A stretch of 64,000 bases of DNA from Burkholderia sp. WP9 (GTDB lineage Bacteria > Pseudomonadota > Gammaproteobacteria > Burkholderiales > Burkholderiaceae), in assembly GCF_900104795.1 (NCBI RefSeq), contig NZ_FNTG01000001.1:558001-622000 (forward strand), in the 5' to 3' direction. Position numbers and translations under genes: made by a program. The notes below the pieces were generated by a model. The model saw only the letters and a list, made by a program, of their open reading frames with translations. It made no database searches and had not been told where the DNA came from. The first letter of the stretch is position 1. The number at the start of each line of letters is the position of its first letter. Positions 27,282 through 39,727 of the stretch are shown piece after piece.

Positions 27282-28085
27282 TTGAAAAACATCATCCACT
27301 TCTCGCACGCGAACGGCTTTCCGGCGTCGACCTACCGGACGATCTTCGCCGAACTCGCCGACGACTATGAACTGCGCTCCATCGAGCGGATCGGTCACGA
27401 CGCGCGCTTTCCGGTGACGCAGGACTGGCCGCATCTGGTCGAGCAGTTGCTCGACGACATCGGCAGAACGTACGAACACCCGGTGTGGCTGGTGGGGCAT
27501 TCGCTCGGCGGCTATCTGTCGCTGATGGCCGCGCTGAAAAAGCCGCAGTGGGTGAGAGGGGTCGTGATGCTCGATTCGCCGGTGATCGCCGGCTGGCGCA
27601 GCAGCATGCTGCGGGTGTCGCAATGGACCGGGCTCGACGAGCGGCTCTCGCCCGCGGCCGCCACCCGTACGCGCCGCACCCAGTGGGCGAGCCGCGACGA
27701 AGCGTGGCGGCATTTCCATTCGAAGCCGGCATTCGCGCGCTGGGATGAGCGCATGCTCTCCGACTACATCGACTTCGGGATTCCGCAAACTTCGCCGGAC
27801 GGCTCGCGTTCGCTGGCGTTCGATCGCCGCACCGAGTATCAGATCTATAGAACCTTGCCGCATACGCTCGGCTCGCGGCTCGCCCGGGGCGCACCGGTGC
27901 CGGTGGGTTTCATCGCCGGCACGCGTTCGAAGGAAATTCGCCAGGCCGGTCTCGCGGCCACCCGCCGTGCGACCGGCGGTCATGTGGAATGGATCGAGGG
28001 CAGTCATCTGTACCCGATGGAAAAACCGCTCGAAACCGCGCGCGCGGTGCAACGCATGTTGCATGAACTGGAGCGGCGCGCCTGA
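27282..28085 (+). CDS. Alpha/beta hydrolase
   Basis: A 267-residue cytoplasmic hydrolase of the alpha/beta fold. The oxyanion region HFSHANGFPASTY is near the N-terminus and the nucleophile elbow GHSLGGYLS near residue 72. A late histidine (EGSHLYPMEKP) fits the catalytic triad. The start is a TTG preceded by GGAG; no ATG gives a better N-terminus. The substrate cannot be inferred. It lies between comEC and pyrG. Confidence 0.85.
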   Translation: MKNIIHFSHANGFPASTYRTIFAELADDYELRSIERIGHDARFPVTQDWPHLVEQLLDDIGRTYEHPVWLVGHSLGGYLSLMAALKKPQWVRGVVMLDSPVIAGWRSSMLRVSQWTGLDERLSPAAATRTRRTQWASRDEAWRHFHSKPAFARWDERMLSDYIDFGIPQTSPDGSRSLAFDRRTEYQIYRTLPHTLGSRLARGAPVPVGFIAGTRSKEIRQAGLAATRRATGGHVEWIEGSHLYPMEKPLETARAVQRMLHELERRA

Positions 28086-32233
<4,148 letters not shown>

Positions 32234-32290
32234 TGGCTGTTGTGCTGGCGCCGACCGATGAGCCGGTTATCCTTCGTTTCTGATTGACCC

Positions 32291-32328
32291 CGCCGCCCTG
32301 CGTATAGCGCAGGGCGGCGTGTATTTAT
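32291..32328 (+). terminator. Long hairpin after eno, probable terminator
   Basis: Perfect 12-bp stem CGCCGCCCTGCG (32291-32302) with CGCAGGGCGGCG (32308-32319) and a 5-base loop, followed by TGTATTTATT. The T tract is imperfect, so read-through into ftsB is plausible. Confidence 0.65.
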
Positions 32329-32340
32329 TGTGCTTACTTC

Positions 32341-32775
32341 ATGCGGCTTGTCACTGCTGTCCTGATCGTTCTACTGGCGCTGATCCAGTACCCGCTCTGG
32401 TGGGGGCATGGCGGCTGGCTGCGCGTCCACGAGTTGCAGCAGCAACTGGCGCAGCAGGTGCAAAAGAATGCCGACTCGAAGCTGCGTAACGAGCGCATTC
32501 AAGGTGAAGTGCAGGATTTGCAGAACGGCACGGCCGCGGTCGAAGAGCGGGCGCGCTATGAAATGGGCATGGTGAAGGACGGCGAAGTGTTCGTGCAGTT
32601 CGTATCGCCGAATGCGCCGTTGCCGACGGCGAACACGCCATCGGTGACCACATCCACGCGCGGTGAGATGTCGGCGGCGCCGCTGCATGTGGTGCCGAAT
32701 CCGGAATCGCGCGCGAAGCCGGATCGCAAGCACGGCGGCAAAGGTGCTGCGAACGAGAAGAAGCCTGCGCACTGA
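32341..32775 (+). CDS. ftsB: Cell division protein FtsB
   Basis: Bitopic inner-membrane divisome protein that joins FtsL and FtsQ. One N-terminal helix ([19 protein letters not shown]) is followed by a coiled coil (about residues 30-70, [20 protein letters not shown]) and the conserved [20 protein letters not shown]. The C-terminal 45 residues are Pro/Lys-rich and longer than in E. coli FtsB (103 residues). Linkage to eno supports the call. Confidence 0.88.
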   Translation: MRLVTAVLIVLLALIQYPLWWGHGGWLRVHELQQQLAQQVQKNADSKLRNERIQGEVQDLQNGTAAVEERARYEMGMVKDGEVFVQFVSPNAPLPTANTPSVTTSTRGEMSAAPLHVVPNPESRAKPDRKHGGKGAANEKKPAH

Positions 32776-32814
32776 GCTTCGTCGCGGCTCAAGGGCGCAA
32801 TACGAGAGACGTAA

Positions 32815-32845
32815 AAAAGGCACGGCGAGTACCGTGCCTTTTTCT
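32815..32845 (+). terminator. Rho-independent terminator after ftsB
   Basis: Stem AAAAGGCACGG (32815-32825) and CCGTGCCTTTT (32832-32842), loop CGAGTA. It lies between convergent genes and has A and T runs on both sides, so it can act in both directions. Confidence 0.9.
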
Positions 32846-32896
32846 TTATGCTCGCTCGTCGGGCCGGATTCTCGCGCCGCGTGAGCTTGCCGCCGC

Positions 32897-33286
32897 TCAC
32901 CAACCCCAGTACGGCCCGTAACCGACGCCAATTCCCGTACCCCAGCCGTGCCCCCAACCACCACCGTAGTAGCTGCCGTACACACTGACTGGCGGCGTGT
33001 AGTAACGCGACCAGGCTTGCGCCGCGTTTTCGGCGGCAATCGCCTGATTCTGCTCGGCCATGACCTGCTGGTCGATCGCGTCATAGCGCTGGCGCTCTGC
33101 GGGTGTCAGCGGTTGGGCGGTGCCGGCCATGCCCGACTGGTCGGCGGGCAGGCGGCTATAGATCGGCGACGGCCCCGGCGGGTCCATCATGCAGCCGGCC
33201 AGCACGCTACTGCCGACGACGATAGCCAGCACGGCGGCCGCGCGTGCGTGACGCAGCAGCGGCATCAACGAAGCAGGGTGGTTCAT
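32897..33286 (-). CDS. Small lipoprotein with Gly/Tyr/Trp-rich tail, function unknown
   Basis: The 129-residue product has a lipoprotein signal (VLAIVVGSSVLAGC, lipobox LAGC). The mature part contains a short polar helical region (AERQRYDAIDQQVMAEQN) and ends in a Gly/Tyr/Trp-rich tail (YYGGGWGHGWGTGIGVGYG). No known domain is recognised. It is a single gene convergent with ftsB. Confidence 0.7.
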   Translation of the reverse strand: MNHPASLMPLLRHARAAAVLAIVVGSSVLAGCMMDPPGPSPIYSRLPADQSGMAGTAQPLTPAERQRYDAIDQQVMAEQNQAIAAENAAQAWSRYYTPPVSVYGSYYGGGWGHGWGTGIGVGYGPYWGW

Positions 33287-33480
33287 GTTCGATCTCCATC
33301 GGTCGGATGCCTAAGCAAATCATGCGCCGCCTGGCCCCGCCAATGATTCAACGCAATATTCGACGATGCTGTGCCGCCCGAGCCCTGAAAATGCAGCGGG
33401 CGACACGGTATTGTCTGCCGTGACACAAGCGTGACGGACCGGCGTTCGGCGTGCATGGAGCCCGCGCGCCGGCGGGCCGT

Positions 33481-34431
33481 TCAGTGCCGCTGTTCAGCCG
33501 CGGGCGTCACTCCTTGTGAGAGCGCCTCGGCGACAAAAAGTTGCGCGACATCGACCGGATCGAACTCGTAACGCTGGTTGCAGAACTCGCAATGAATCTC
33601 CACGTGACCGCGCTCTTCGAGTACGCCGTCCACCTCTTCGCGGCCCAGCATCTTCAGCATGCCGCCGACCTTTTCGCGCGAACACGTGCACTCGAAGCGC
33701 GTCTTTGCCGGTTCGAAATGCTGAACGTTCTCCTGCCAGAACAGGCGCCGGAAAATCGTTTCCGGTTCTTCCTTCAGCAACTCGTCTTGCGACATCGTGC
33801 CGCCCAGCGTGCAGACGCGTTCCCACGTGTCCGCGTCCAGATCGCCCGGATGCGGGACGATGCCGCCGTCTCCCGGCAGTTTTTGCAGCAACATGCCGAC
33901 GGCACGCTCGGTGTTCGCCGCGAGCCATAGACGCGTGTCGAGCTGCTCCGAGTGGTGCATGTAATGCTCGAGCACTTCGGACATCGAGTTGAGCGGCCCG
34001 TCCACGCCCGAGAGCGGCACGATACTTTGATACGGTTGCTGACCGGGCTGCTTGTCGGCCGGATCGAGCGTGATCACGCAACGGCCGTGGCCGCTCGCGT
34101 TCAACAGGTCGACCATGCTGGTCGTCTCGCCGATCACATTGGCCGCTTCGCCTGACAGCTTGGCGGTGGCGCGCATCGACAGATCGGAGCCGCACTGCAC
34201 CACCAGCATCTTGACCGGGCCGTCGCCGAAAATCTGCATGATGAGCGTGCCGTCGAACTTGAGGTTCGCCGACAGAAGCGCGCACGCGGCCATCATTTCG
34301 CCCAGCACCGTGCGCACCGGCGCCGGATAATCGCGGCGTGTCAGGACTTCCTGCCACGTATTGCGCAGCGAAACGATCTCGCCGCGCACCGGCGCCGCGC
34401 TGAACATGAATTTTTGCAACTGGTCGCTCAC
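33481..34431 (-). CDS. hslO: Redox-regulated chaperone Hsp33
   Basis: Cytoplasmic holdase switched on by oxidation. The 316-residue protein carries the C-terminal zinc switch C248-x-C250 and C281-x2-C284, the same spacing as in E. coli. The N-terminal core (FMFSAAPVRGEIVSL, LLSANLKFDGTLIMQIFGDG) is typical. The GTG start is preceded by GAGGA; the open frame upstream of it has no family features. It lies 64 bp after the carbonic anhydrase gene on the same strand. Confidence 0.94.
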   Translation of the reverse strand: MSDQLQKFMFSAAPVRGEIVSLRNTWQEVLTRRDYPAPVRTVLGEMMAACALLSANLKFDGTLIMQIFGDGPVKMLVVQCGSDLSMRATAKLSGEAANVIGETTSMVDLLNASGHGRCVITLDPADKQPGQQPYQSIVPLSGVDGPLNSMSEVLEHYMHHSEQLDTRLWLAANTERAVGMLLQKLPGDGGIVPHPGDLDADTWERVCTLGGTMSQDELLKEEPETIFRRLFWQENVQHFEPAKTRFECTCSREKVGGMLKMLGREEVDGVLEERGHVEIHCEFCNQRYEFDPVDVAQLFVAEALSQGVTPAAEQRH

Positions 34432-34495
34432 AACTTTTCCTCGGTCAAATGACGCAGCGTGATGCCGCGTCGTGCGCGCCGTGCGCACCGGCTGG

Positions 34496-35020
34496 CTAGC
34501 CGATGCGCACGAGCTGCGCCTTGTAATATTCGCGGCGCTCGGCATAGGTTGCCGCGCCGCGCTGCATGTTGGCGATATCCTTCTCGGTCAGTTCGCGCAC
34601 CACCTTGGCGGGCGCGCCGAGAATCAGCGAATTGTCGGGAAACACTTTGCCTTCGGTGACGATGGCGCCCGCTCCGACCAGACAGTTGCGGCCGATCACC
34701 GCACCATTCAAGACCACGGCCTGAATTCCGATCAGCGAACCTTCCTTGATCGTGCAGCCGTGCAGCATGACCTGGTGGCCGATCGTGACGTTCGGCTCGA
34801 TCGTCAGCGGAAAACCGGGGTCAGTGTGCAGCACGGCGTTTTCCTGCACGTTGCTACCCGTGCCGATGGTGATGGGCTCGTTGTCGCCGCGAATCGTCGC
34901 GCCGAACCAGACGCTGGCGTTCTCTTCGAGCGTCACGTTGCCGATAATGCTCGCTGAATCCGCTACGAACACGCTTTCATGGATGGTCGGGGCGGCATCG
35001 CCAAGCTTGTAAATGGTCAC
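34496..35020 (-). CDS. Gamma carbonic anhydrase family protein
   Basis: Left-handed beta-helix protein of 174 residues with hexapeptide repeats. The region RGDNEPITIGTGSNVQENAV and the zinc-binding histidines (VLHTDPG, TIGHQVMLHGCTI) are present. Family members bind metal in a trimer; carbonic anhydrase activity is variable and often unproven. The GTG start follows GAGGAG. It is co-directional with hslO. Confidence 0.88.
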   Translation of the reverse strand: MTIYKLGDAAPTIHESVFVADSASIIGNVTLEENASVWFGATIRGDNEPITIGTGSNVQENAVLHTDPGFPLTIEPNVTIGHQVMLHGCTIKEGSLIGIQAVVLNGAVIGRNCLVGAGAIVTEGKVFPDNSLILGAPAKVVRELTEKDIANMQRGAATYAERREYYKAQLVRIG

Positions 35021-35350
35021 AGTGTCTCCTCTTGATCGGTCGCTACGTGCGCGGAATAGGGCGCGAAACAGGCCGGCATGTCTTGCGCCGCCGGGCTGTG
35101 CCGCCACGCCAAGGCTTTGGCCACGTTGGATGGTCGTCGAATCGAGTATTGTAAACGGTTGTGTGCTTGAGCCGCTTGATACGGCGGCGCGATACGCCGC
35201 TTCGCTCCTGGGGCTGCCGGATGCGTGGTCGTGCCGCGGCTCGTGCTTTGAAGGCCGCGGGTCGATGTATCGGCCGCGGCTCGTCCTGCCGTTTCCCTGG
35301 CCTCCGCGCCTTCGGCTCTTTTTGCTGTTTCCTTTGTCGATCCGCTTGCC
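35021..35350. other. Divergent intergenic region
   Basis: The 330 bp between the carbonic anhydrase gene and the DUF455 gene hold the presumed divergent promoters. I see no clear consensus boxes, gene or strong hairpin. Confidence 0.5.
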
Positions 35351-36271
35351 ATGATGTCTGCCGCTCCGTCCGCTCCGTCCGCTCCGTCCGCTCCGTCTGA
35401 TTCATCCGTCGCCGATTCCGGACGGCAAGCGCATTGCGCGCGCGCCGCCGCGCTCCACGCATTGTGCGAAGCCGATCCGGCCGCCAAGGCCGCCGCGGCC
35501 CGAGGGCTCTACGCGGCGGTACTCGAAGGCGGCATGGTGTGCGCCGCAGACCTCGAACTCGTCGAACCGGCCGGTCTGCCGGGCCGTCCCGCGCGGCCCG
35601 AACTGGTCGATCCGCGCCAGTTGAAGCGGCGCAGCATGCAATCGCCGCAAGGGCGCGCGGTTCTGCTGCATGCGCTCGCGCACATCGAATTCAACGCCAT
35701 CAATCTCGCGCTCGACGCGGTCTGGCGCTTTGCCGGCATGCCCGCGGCGTTCTACACAGACTGGCTCAAAGTCGCCGCCGAAGAGGCCTATCACTTCTCG
35801 CTGCTGGCCGCGCGCCTCGCGCAGTACGGCCACGTCTACGGCGACTTCCCGGCCCACGACGGCTTGTGGGACATGTGCGAGCGCACGCGCGGCGACGTGC
35901 TGGCGCGCATGGCGTTGGTGCCGCGCACACTCGAGGCGCGCGGCCTCGACGCCTCGCCGCCGATTCGAGCGCGCCTGTTGCAGGCGGGCGATCAGGCATC
36001 GGCGGCAATTCTCGACGTGATCCTGCGCGACGAAATCGGCCACGTGCTGATCGGCAACCGCTGGTTCCGGCACCTGTGCGACGCCAGCGGATTCGACCCT
36101 CATGACTCGTACACGCGTCTTGCCGACCAGTATCACGCACCGAAATTACGTGGTCCGTTCAATTTCGAGGCGCGCCGCGAGGCCGGCTTCGACGAAGCGG
36201 AACTGGCCGAGCTGACAGCCCTCGCGGGCCTCGACGCTCCGCAGGCGGTGCCGCCGTCGGCCGCCGACTGA
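35351..36271 (+). CDS. DUF455 family ferritin-like protein
   Basis: A 306-residue protein of the DUF455 family with a ferritin-like four-helix bundle. Likely di-metal ligands appear in ALAHIEFNAINLALDAV, AAEEAYHFSLL and RDEIGHVLIGN. The family resembles the tRNA hydroxylase MiaE, but the reaction is unknown. The first 15 codons consist largely of a 9-bp tandem repeat giving SAPSAPSAPS, so the true start may be uncertain. Two ATGs are adjacent, with no clear ribosome-binding site. Confidence 0.82.
   Translation: MMSAAPSAPSAPSAPSDSSVADSGRQAHCARAAALHALCEADPAAKAAAARGLYAAVLEGGMVCAADLELVEPAGLPGRPARPELVDPRQLKRRSMQSPQGRAVLLHALAHIEFNAINLALDAVWRFAGMPAAFYTDWLKVAAEEAYHFSLLAARLAQYGHVYGDFPAHDGLWDMCERTRGDVLARMALVPRTLEARGLDASPPIRARLLQAGDQASAAILDVILRDEIGHVLIGNRWFRHLCDASGFDPHDSYTRLADQYHAPKLRGPFNFEARREAGFDEAELAELTALAGLDAPQAVPPSAAD
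35361..35396. repeat. Four perfect copies of CCGCTCCGT inside the DUF455 gene start
   Basis: A 36-bp perfect 9-bp tandem repeat encoding Ser-Ala-Pro units. Because the unit is a multiple of three, copy-number changes would lengthen or shorten the protein without breaking the frame. Confidence 0.9.
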
Positions 36272-36316
36272 GGTTTCCTTCGCAATCCGGCGCCGCGCGT
36301 TGCCGGCCTATCTCGT

Positions 36317-36322
36317 TATAAT
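36317..36322 (+). promoter_or_regulatory. Predicted -10 box (TATAAT) of a hydrolase gene
   Basis: A perfect TATAAT lies 33 bp before the hydrolase ATG in a GC-rich region. No matching -35 box was found. Confidence 0.4.
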
Positions 36323-36354
36323 CGAACGACCATTCTTTTTTGGACGTGCCGTTC

Positions 36355-37239
36355 ATGAACTCTTCCCGGTCTGAATTCGTCGCCGTGCGCGGCATCCGTC
36401 TGCATGTGCGCCGCTGGGGCAACCCGGATGCGCCGATGCTGTTCATGCTGCACGGCTGGATGGACGTCGCGGCCTCGTTCCAGTTCGTCGTCGACGCGTT
36501 GGGCGGCGAGTGGCAGGTGCTGGCGCCGGACATGCGCGGTTTCGGCCTGTCGGACTGGCCGGTGGCGGAGCGCGGCGGCGGCAATTACTGGATCCAGGAC
36601 TATCTGGCCGATCTCGACGCCTTGCTCGACCACTATGCGCCGACCGGCGAAGTGAATCTGGTCGGCCACAGCATGGGCGCCAACATTGCCTGCGTGTATG
36701 CGGGCGTGCGGCCGGAGCGGGTGCGGCGCGTGGTCGACCTCGAAGGGTTCGGCCTCGCGCCTTCGCACGCGGCGCAGGCGCCCAAACGTCTGCGCAACTG
36801 GCTCGACGAATTGCGCGATCCGCCGCAGCTGAAGCGCTACGCGTCGCTCGAGGACGTCGCCGCGCGTCTCATCAAGACCAATCCGCGCCTCGATCCGCAG
36901 CGCGCGCAGTTTCTCGCGCAGCATTGGTCGAAGCCGGATGGCGAAGGGCGCTTCATGCTGCTCGCCGACCCAGCGCACAAACTGCGCGGCCCCGCGCTGT
37001 ACCGTCTCGACGAAGTGATGGCGACGTGGCGCAAGGTGAGCGCCAGGGTGCTGCACGTGGAAGCCGCCAACTCGCCGACGCTTGCGCAGATCGCCGGCGA
37101 AATTCCGCTCGACGAGTTCAAGGCGCGCTTTCAGGCGTTCCCGAACTGGCGCGAGAAGATCATCGACGAAGCAGGGCACATGGTTCACCACGACCAGCCG
37201 GAGCAGGTGGCCGCGCTGATAGAAGGGTTCTGCGCGTAG
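36355..37239 (+). CDS. Alpha/beta hydrolase
   Basis: The 294-residue protein has the oxyanion motif MLHGWMDVAASF, the nucleophile elbow GHSMGANIA near residue 105 and a C-terminal catalytic histidine in EAGHMVHHDQPEQVA. The arrangement is typical of cytoplasmic esterase or epoxide-hydrolase-like enzymes; the substrate is unknown. I chose the ATG (MNSSRSEF) over a TTG five codons upstream. It is followed by the PHP-domain gene 148 bp downstream. Confidence 0.87.
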   Translation: MNSSRSEFVAVRGIRLHVRRWGNPDAPMLFMLHGWMDVAASFQFVVDALGGEWQVLAPDMRGFGLSDWPVAERGGGNYWIQDYLADLDALLDHYAPTGEVNLVGHSMGANIACVYAGVRPERVRRVVDLEGFGLAPSHAAQAPKRLRNWLDELRDPPQLKRYASLEDVAARLIKTNPRLDPQRAQFLAQHWSKPDGEGRFMLLADPAHKLRGPALYRLDEVMATWRKVSARVLHVEAANSPTLAQIAGEIPLDEFKARFQAFPNWREKIIDEAGHMVHHDQPEQVAALIEGFCA

Positions 37240-37387
37240 CGTCCTCGAAAGGCCGAGGAATCGCAAAGGGCGCTTCCTTCGGAACGCCCCGCATAGGAAC
37301 TGCCTCCGGTCGGCGGTTGCGCGAGATAGCTCTGCGTCCACTTACTGCGTTGCAGTAAAATGAGTGCAGATCCTTTTCAAGACAACG

Positions 37388-38218
37388 ATGAACGCCGACC
37401 TCCACTGTCATTCCACCGTTTCCGACGGCCAGTTCGCGCCGGCCGAAGTTGCGCGCCGCGCGCACGCGGGCGGCGTGACGCTGTGGGCGCTCACCGATCA
37501 CGATGAACTCGGCGGCCAGCACGAAGCGAAAAACACCGCCGAAGCGCTCGGCATGGGCTATCTGAGCGGCGTCGAAATTTCGGTGACGTGGGCGTCGCGC
37601 ACGGTGCATATCGTCGGGCTGGGCATCGATCCGACCAGTTCGATCCTGATCGACGGTCTCGCGCGCACCCGCAACGGCCGCGCCGCGCGCGCCGAAGCCA
37701 TCGGCGAGCAACTGGCCACGCTCGGCATTCCCGACGCCTATCGGGGCGCGCTCAAATACGTATCGAACCCGGACATGATTTCGCGCACGCATTTCGCGCG
37801 GTTCATGGTTGAAAACGGCTACGCCACTTCCACGCAAGACGTGTTCACGCGCTATCTGGGCGACGGCAAGCCCGGCTACGTGTCGCACCGGTGGGCCAAA
37901 CTGGCCGACGCGGTCGGCTGGATCCAGGCTGCCGGCGGCGAAGCCATCATTGCGCATCCGGGTCGGTATGCTTACTCGCCGGTCGAATTCGACGCGTTTT
38001 TTGCCGAATTCATCGATCTCGGCGGCAAGGCGATCGAAGTGGTGACGGGCAGCCATACGCCCGACCAGTATCGCGAATACGCGGATGTCGCGCGCCGTTT
38101 CGGCTTCGAGGCGTCGCGCGGGTCCGACTTCCACGCACCCGGCGAAGGCCGTGTCGACCTCGGCACGCTGCCGCCGCTGCCCTCCGATCTGAAGCCCGTC
38201 TGGGAACGCTGGCTGTGA
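37388..38218 (+). CDS. PHP-domain phosphoesterase (YciV/RNase AM type)
   Basis: Metal-dependent phosphoesterase of 276 residues. PHP motifs are in order: DLHCHSTVSDG, LTDHDE, GVEISV, IAHPGRYAY and GSDFHAPGE. The E. coli relative YciV (RNase AM) removes nucleotides from 5' ends of small RNAs and DNA. The next gene is a YciO-like protein, matching the yciV-yciO order in E. coli and supporting this subfamily. The start MNADLHCHS was chosen over a TTG eight codons earlier. Confidence 0.88.
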   Translation: MNADLHCHSTVSDGQFAPAEVARRAHAGGVTLWALTDHDELGGQHEAKNTAEALGMGYLSGVEISVTWASRTVHIVGLGIDPTSSILIDGLARTRNGRAARAEAIGEQLATLGIPDAYRGALKYVSNPDMISRTHFARFMVENGYATSTQDVFTRYLGDGKPGYVSHRWAKLADAVGWIQAAGGEAIIAHPGRYAYSPVEFDAFFAEFIDLGGKAIEVVTGSHTPDQYREYADVARRFGFEASRGSDFHAPGEGRVDLGTLPPLPSDLKPVWERWL

Positions 38219-38318
38219 GCGCGCCGTGCCGTAGCGGCACGTCGAGCGCGAAAGCCGGCGGGGCGCGGCGCGCGGCACGCGCCTGGCTCCAGGCTTGGGC
38301 GCGATCTTCCGGCCGGTC

Positions 38319-38357
38319 TTCAGCCGCAGTTCATTTACCGTTCAGCCGCAGTTCATT
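38319..38357. repeat. 17-bp direct repeat TTCAGCCGCAGTTCATT
   Basis: Two perfect copies (38319-38335 and 38341-38357) with a 22-bp period lie just upstream of the YciO-like gene. This spacing is about two DNA helical turns. It may be a simple duplication or paired binding sites. Confidence 0.85.
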
Positions 38358-38375
38358 CGTCAGCCAACGTTAGCC

Positions 38376-39011
38376 ATGTCCCAATACTTCCGGCTTCATC
38401 CTGATAACCCGCAGCCGCGCCTCGTCAAGCAGGCCGTGCAGATCATCAACGATGGCGGCGTGGTCGCGCTGCCGACGGATTCCAGCTACGCGCTCGCTTG
38501 CCATCTGGACGACAAGGACGCGGTCGAGCGTCTGCGGCGCATTCGCGGACTGGACGAGAAGCAGCTGCTGTCGCTGCTGGTGCGCGATCTGTCCGAACTC
38601 TCGAATTTCGCGATGGTGGATAACCGGCAGTACCGGCTGATCAAATCGGTGACGCCCGGCCCCTATGTATTCGTCTTGCAGGCTACCAAGGAGGTGCCGC
38701 GGCGCCTCTCGCACCCGTCGCGCAAAACCATCGGCCTGCGCGTGCCGGATCATGCGATCACGCTGGCAATTCTCGAAGAACTCGGCCAGCCGCTGCTCGG
38801 TTCGACGCTGATCATGCCGGGGGAAACCCAGCCAATGAACGACCCGGAAGAAATCCGCGCGCGTCTGGAAAAGCAGCTGGATCTGGTGATCGACGGCGGT
38901 CCTTGCGTGTGCGAGCCGTCCACGGTGATCGATCTGACCGGCGCGGAACCGGTGCTGGTGCGGGCAGGGCGCGGCTCTCTCGCGCCGTTCGGCCTCGAAG
39001 AGACGGCATGA
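38376..39011 (+). CDS. YciO/YrdC/Sua5 family protein (threonylcarbamoyl-AMP synthase-like)
   Basis: A 211-residue protein with the YrdC fold. The N-terminal segment GGVVALPTDSSYALAC and the later PGPYVFVLQATKEVPRRL and GLRVPDH are characteristic. Members make threonylcarbamoyl-AMP for the t6A tRNA modification, but the YciO branch has uncertain activity in vivo, so the role is left general. It lies directly after the PHP gene, as in the yciV-yciO pair. Confidence 0.87.
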   Translation: MSQYFRLHPDNPQPRLVKQAVQIINDGGVVALPTDSSYALACHLDDKDAVERLRRIRGLDEKQLLSLLVRDLSELSNFAMVDNRQYRLIKSVTPGPYVFVLQATKEVPRRLSHPSRKTIGLRVPDHAITLAILEELGQPLLGSTLIMPGETQPMNDPEEIRARLEKQLDLVIDGGPCVCEPSTVIDLTGAEPVLVRAGRGSLAPFGLEETA

Positions 39012-39058
39012 GTGAAAGCGGACAGACGCACGCAATCGCGTTGTTACAATAGCGAGTT

Positions 39059-39721
39059 ATGGATTCTTCCCTGATACAGACCATTGCGGTATACGCGTTG
39101 CCCGTGATTTTCGCCATCACGCTGCATGAAGCCGCGCATGGCTATGTGGCGCGCTGGCTCGGCGACAACACGGCCTACGTACTCGGCCGCGTGTCGGTCA
39201 ATCCGATGCGGCACATCGACCCGCTCGGCACGATCGCGATTCCCTTGCTGCTGTACTTCGCCACCAGCGGCGCGTTCATGTTCGGCTACGCCAAGCCGGT
39301 GCCGGTCGCCTTCGGCAACCTGCGCAATCCGCGCTGGGGCAGCCTGTGGGTCGCGGCGGCAGGACCGGCCTGCAACTTCGTGCAAGCGCTGGTCTGGGGC
39401 CTGTTCGGTGTCGCGCTCGCGGTAATGAATGTGGACGAGCCGTTCTTCACGCGCATGGCGGGAGCCGGCGTGGGCGTGAATCTCGTGCTCGGCGTGCTGA
39501 ACCTGTTTCCGCTGCCGCCGCTCGACGGCGGCCGTGTGCTAATGGCGCTGCTGCCGCCGCGGCAATCCATCACGCTGTCGCGCCTCGAGCCGTACGGTTT
39601 TTTCATCGTAATGGCGCTCGTCATGACGGGCACGCTGACGCGCTACTGGCTGAACCCGCTTGTCACGATCGGCTATAGCGCGATCACCGCCATTCTGACT
39701 CCTCTTGTTTCGCTTTTCTAA
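39059..39721 (+). CDS. Site-2 protease family membrane protein (M50)
   Basis: A 220-residue integral membrane metalloprotease with five or six predicted helices. The zinc motif H23-E24-A-A-H27 lies in the first helix and the third ligand is in LFPLPPLDGGRV near residue 150. Small members of this group lack PDZ domains and their substrates are mostly unknown. A TACAAT box (39045-39050) ends 8 bp before the ATG, so the transcript may be nearly leaderless. trpS starts 6 bp after the stop. Confidence 0.88.
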   Translation: MDSSLIQTIAVYALPVIFAITLHEAAHGYVARWLGDNTAYVLGRVSVNPMRHIDPLGTIAIPLLLYFATSGAFMFGYAKPVPVAFGNLRNPRWGSLWVAAAGPACNFVQALVWGLFGVALAVMNVDEPFFTRMAGAGVGVNLVLGVLNLFPLPPLDGGRVLMALLPPRQSITLSRLEPYGFFIVMALVMTGTLTRYWLNPLVTIGYSAITAILTPLVSLF

Positions 39722-39727
39722 ATAATC

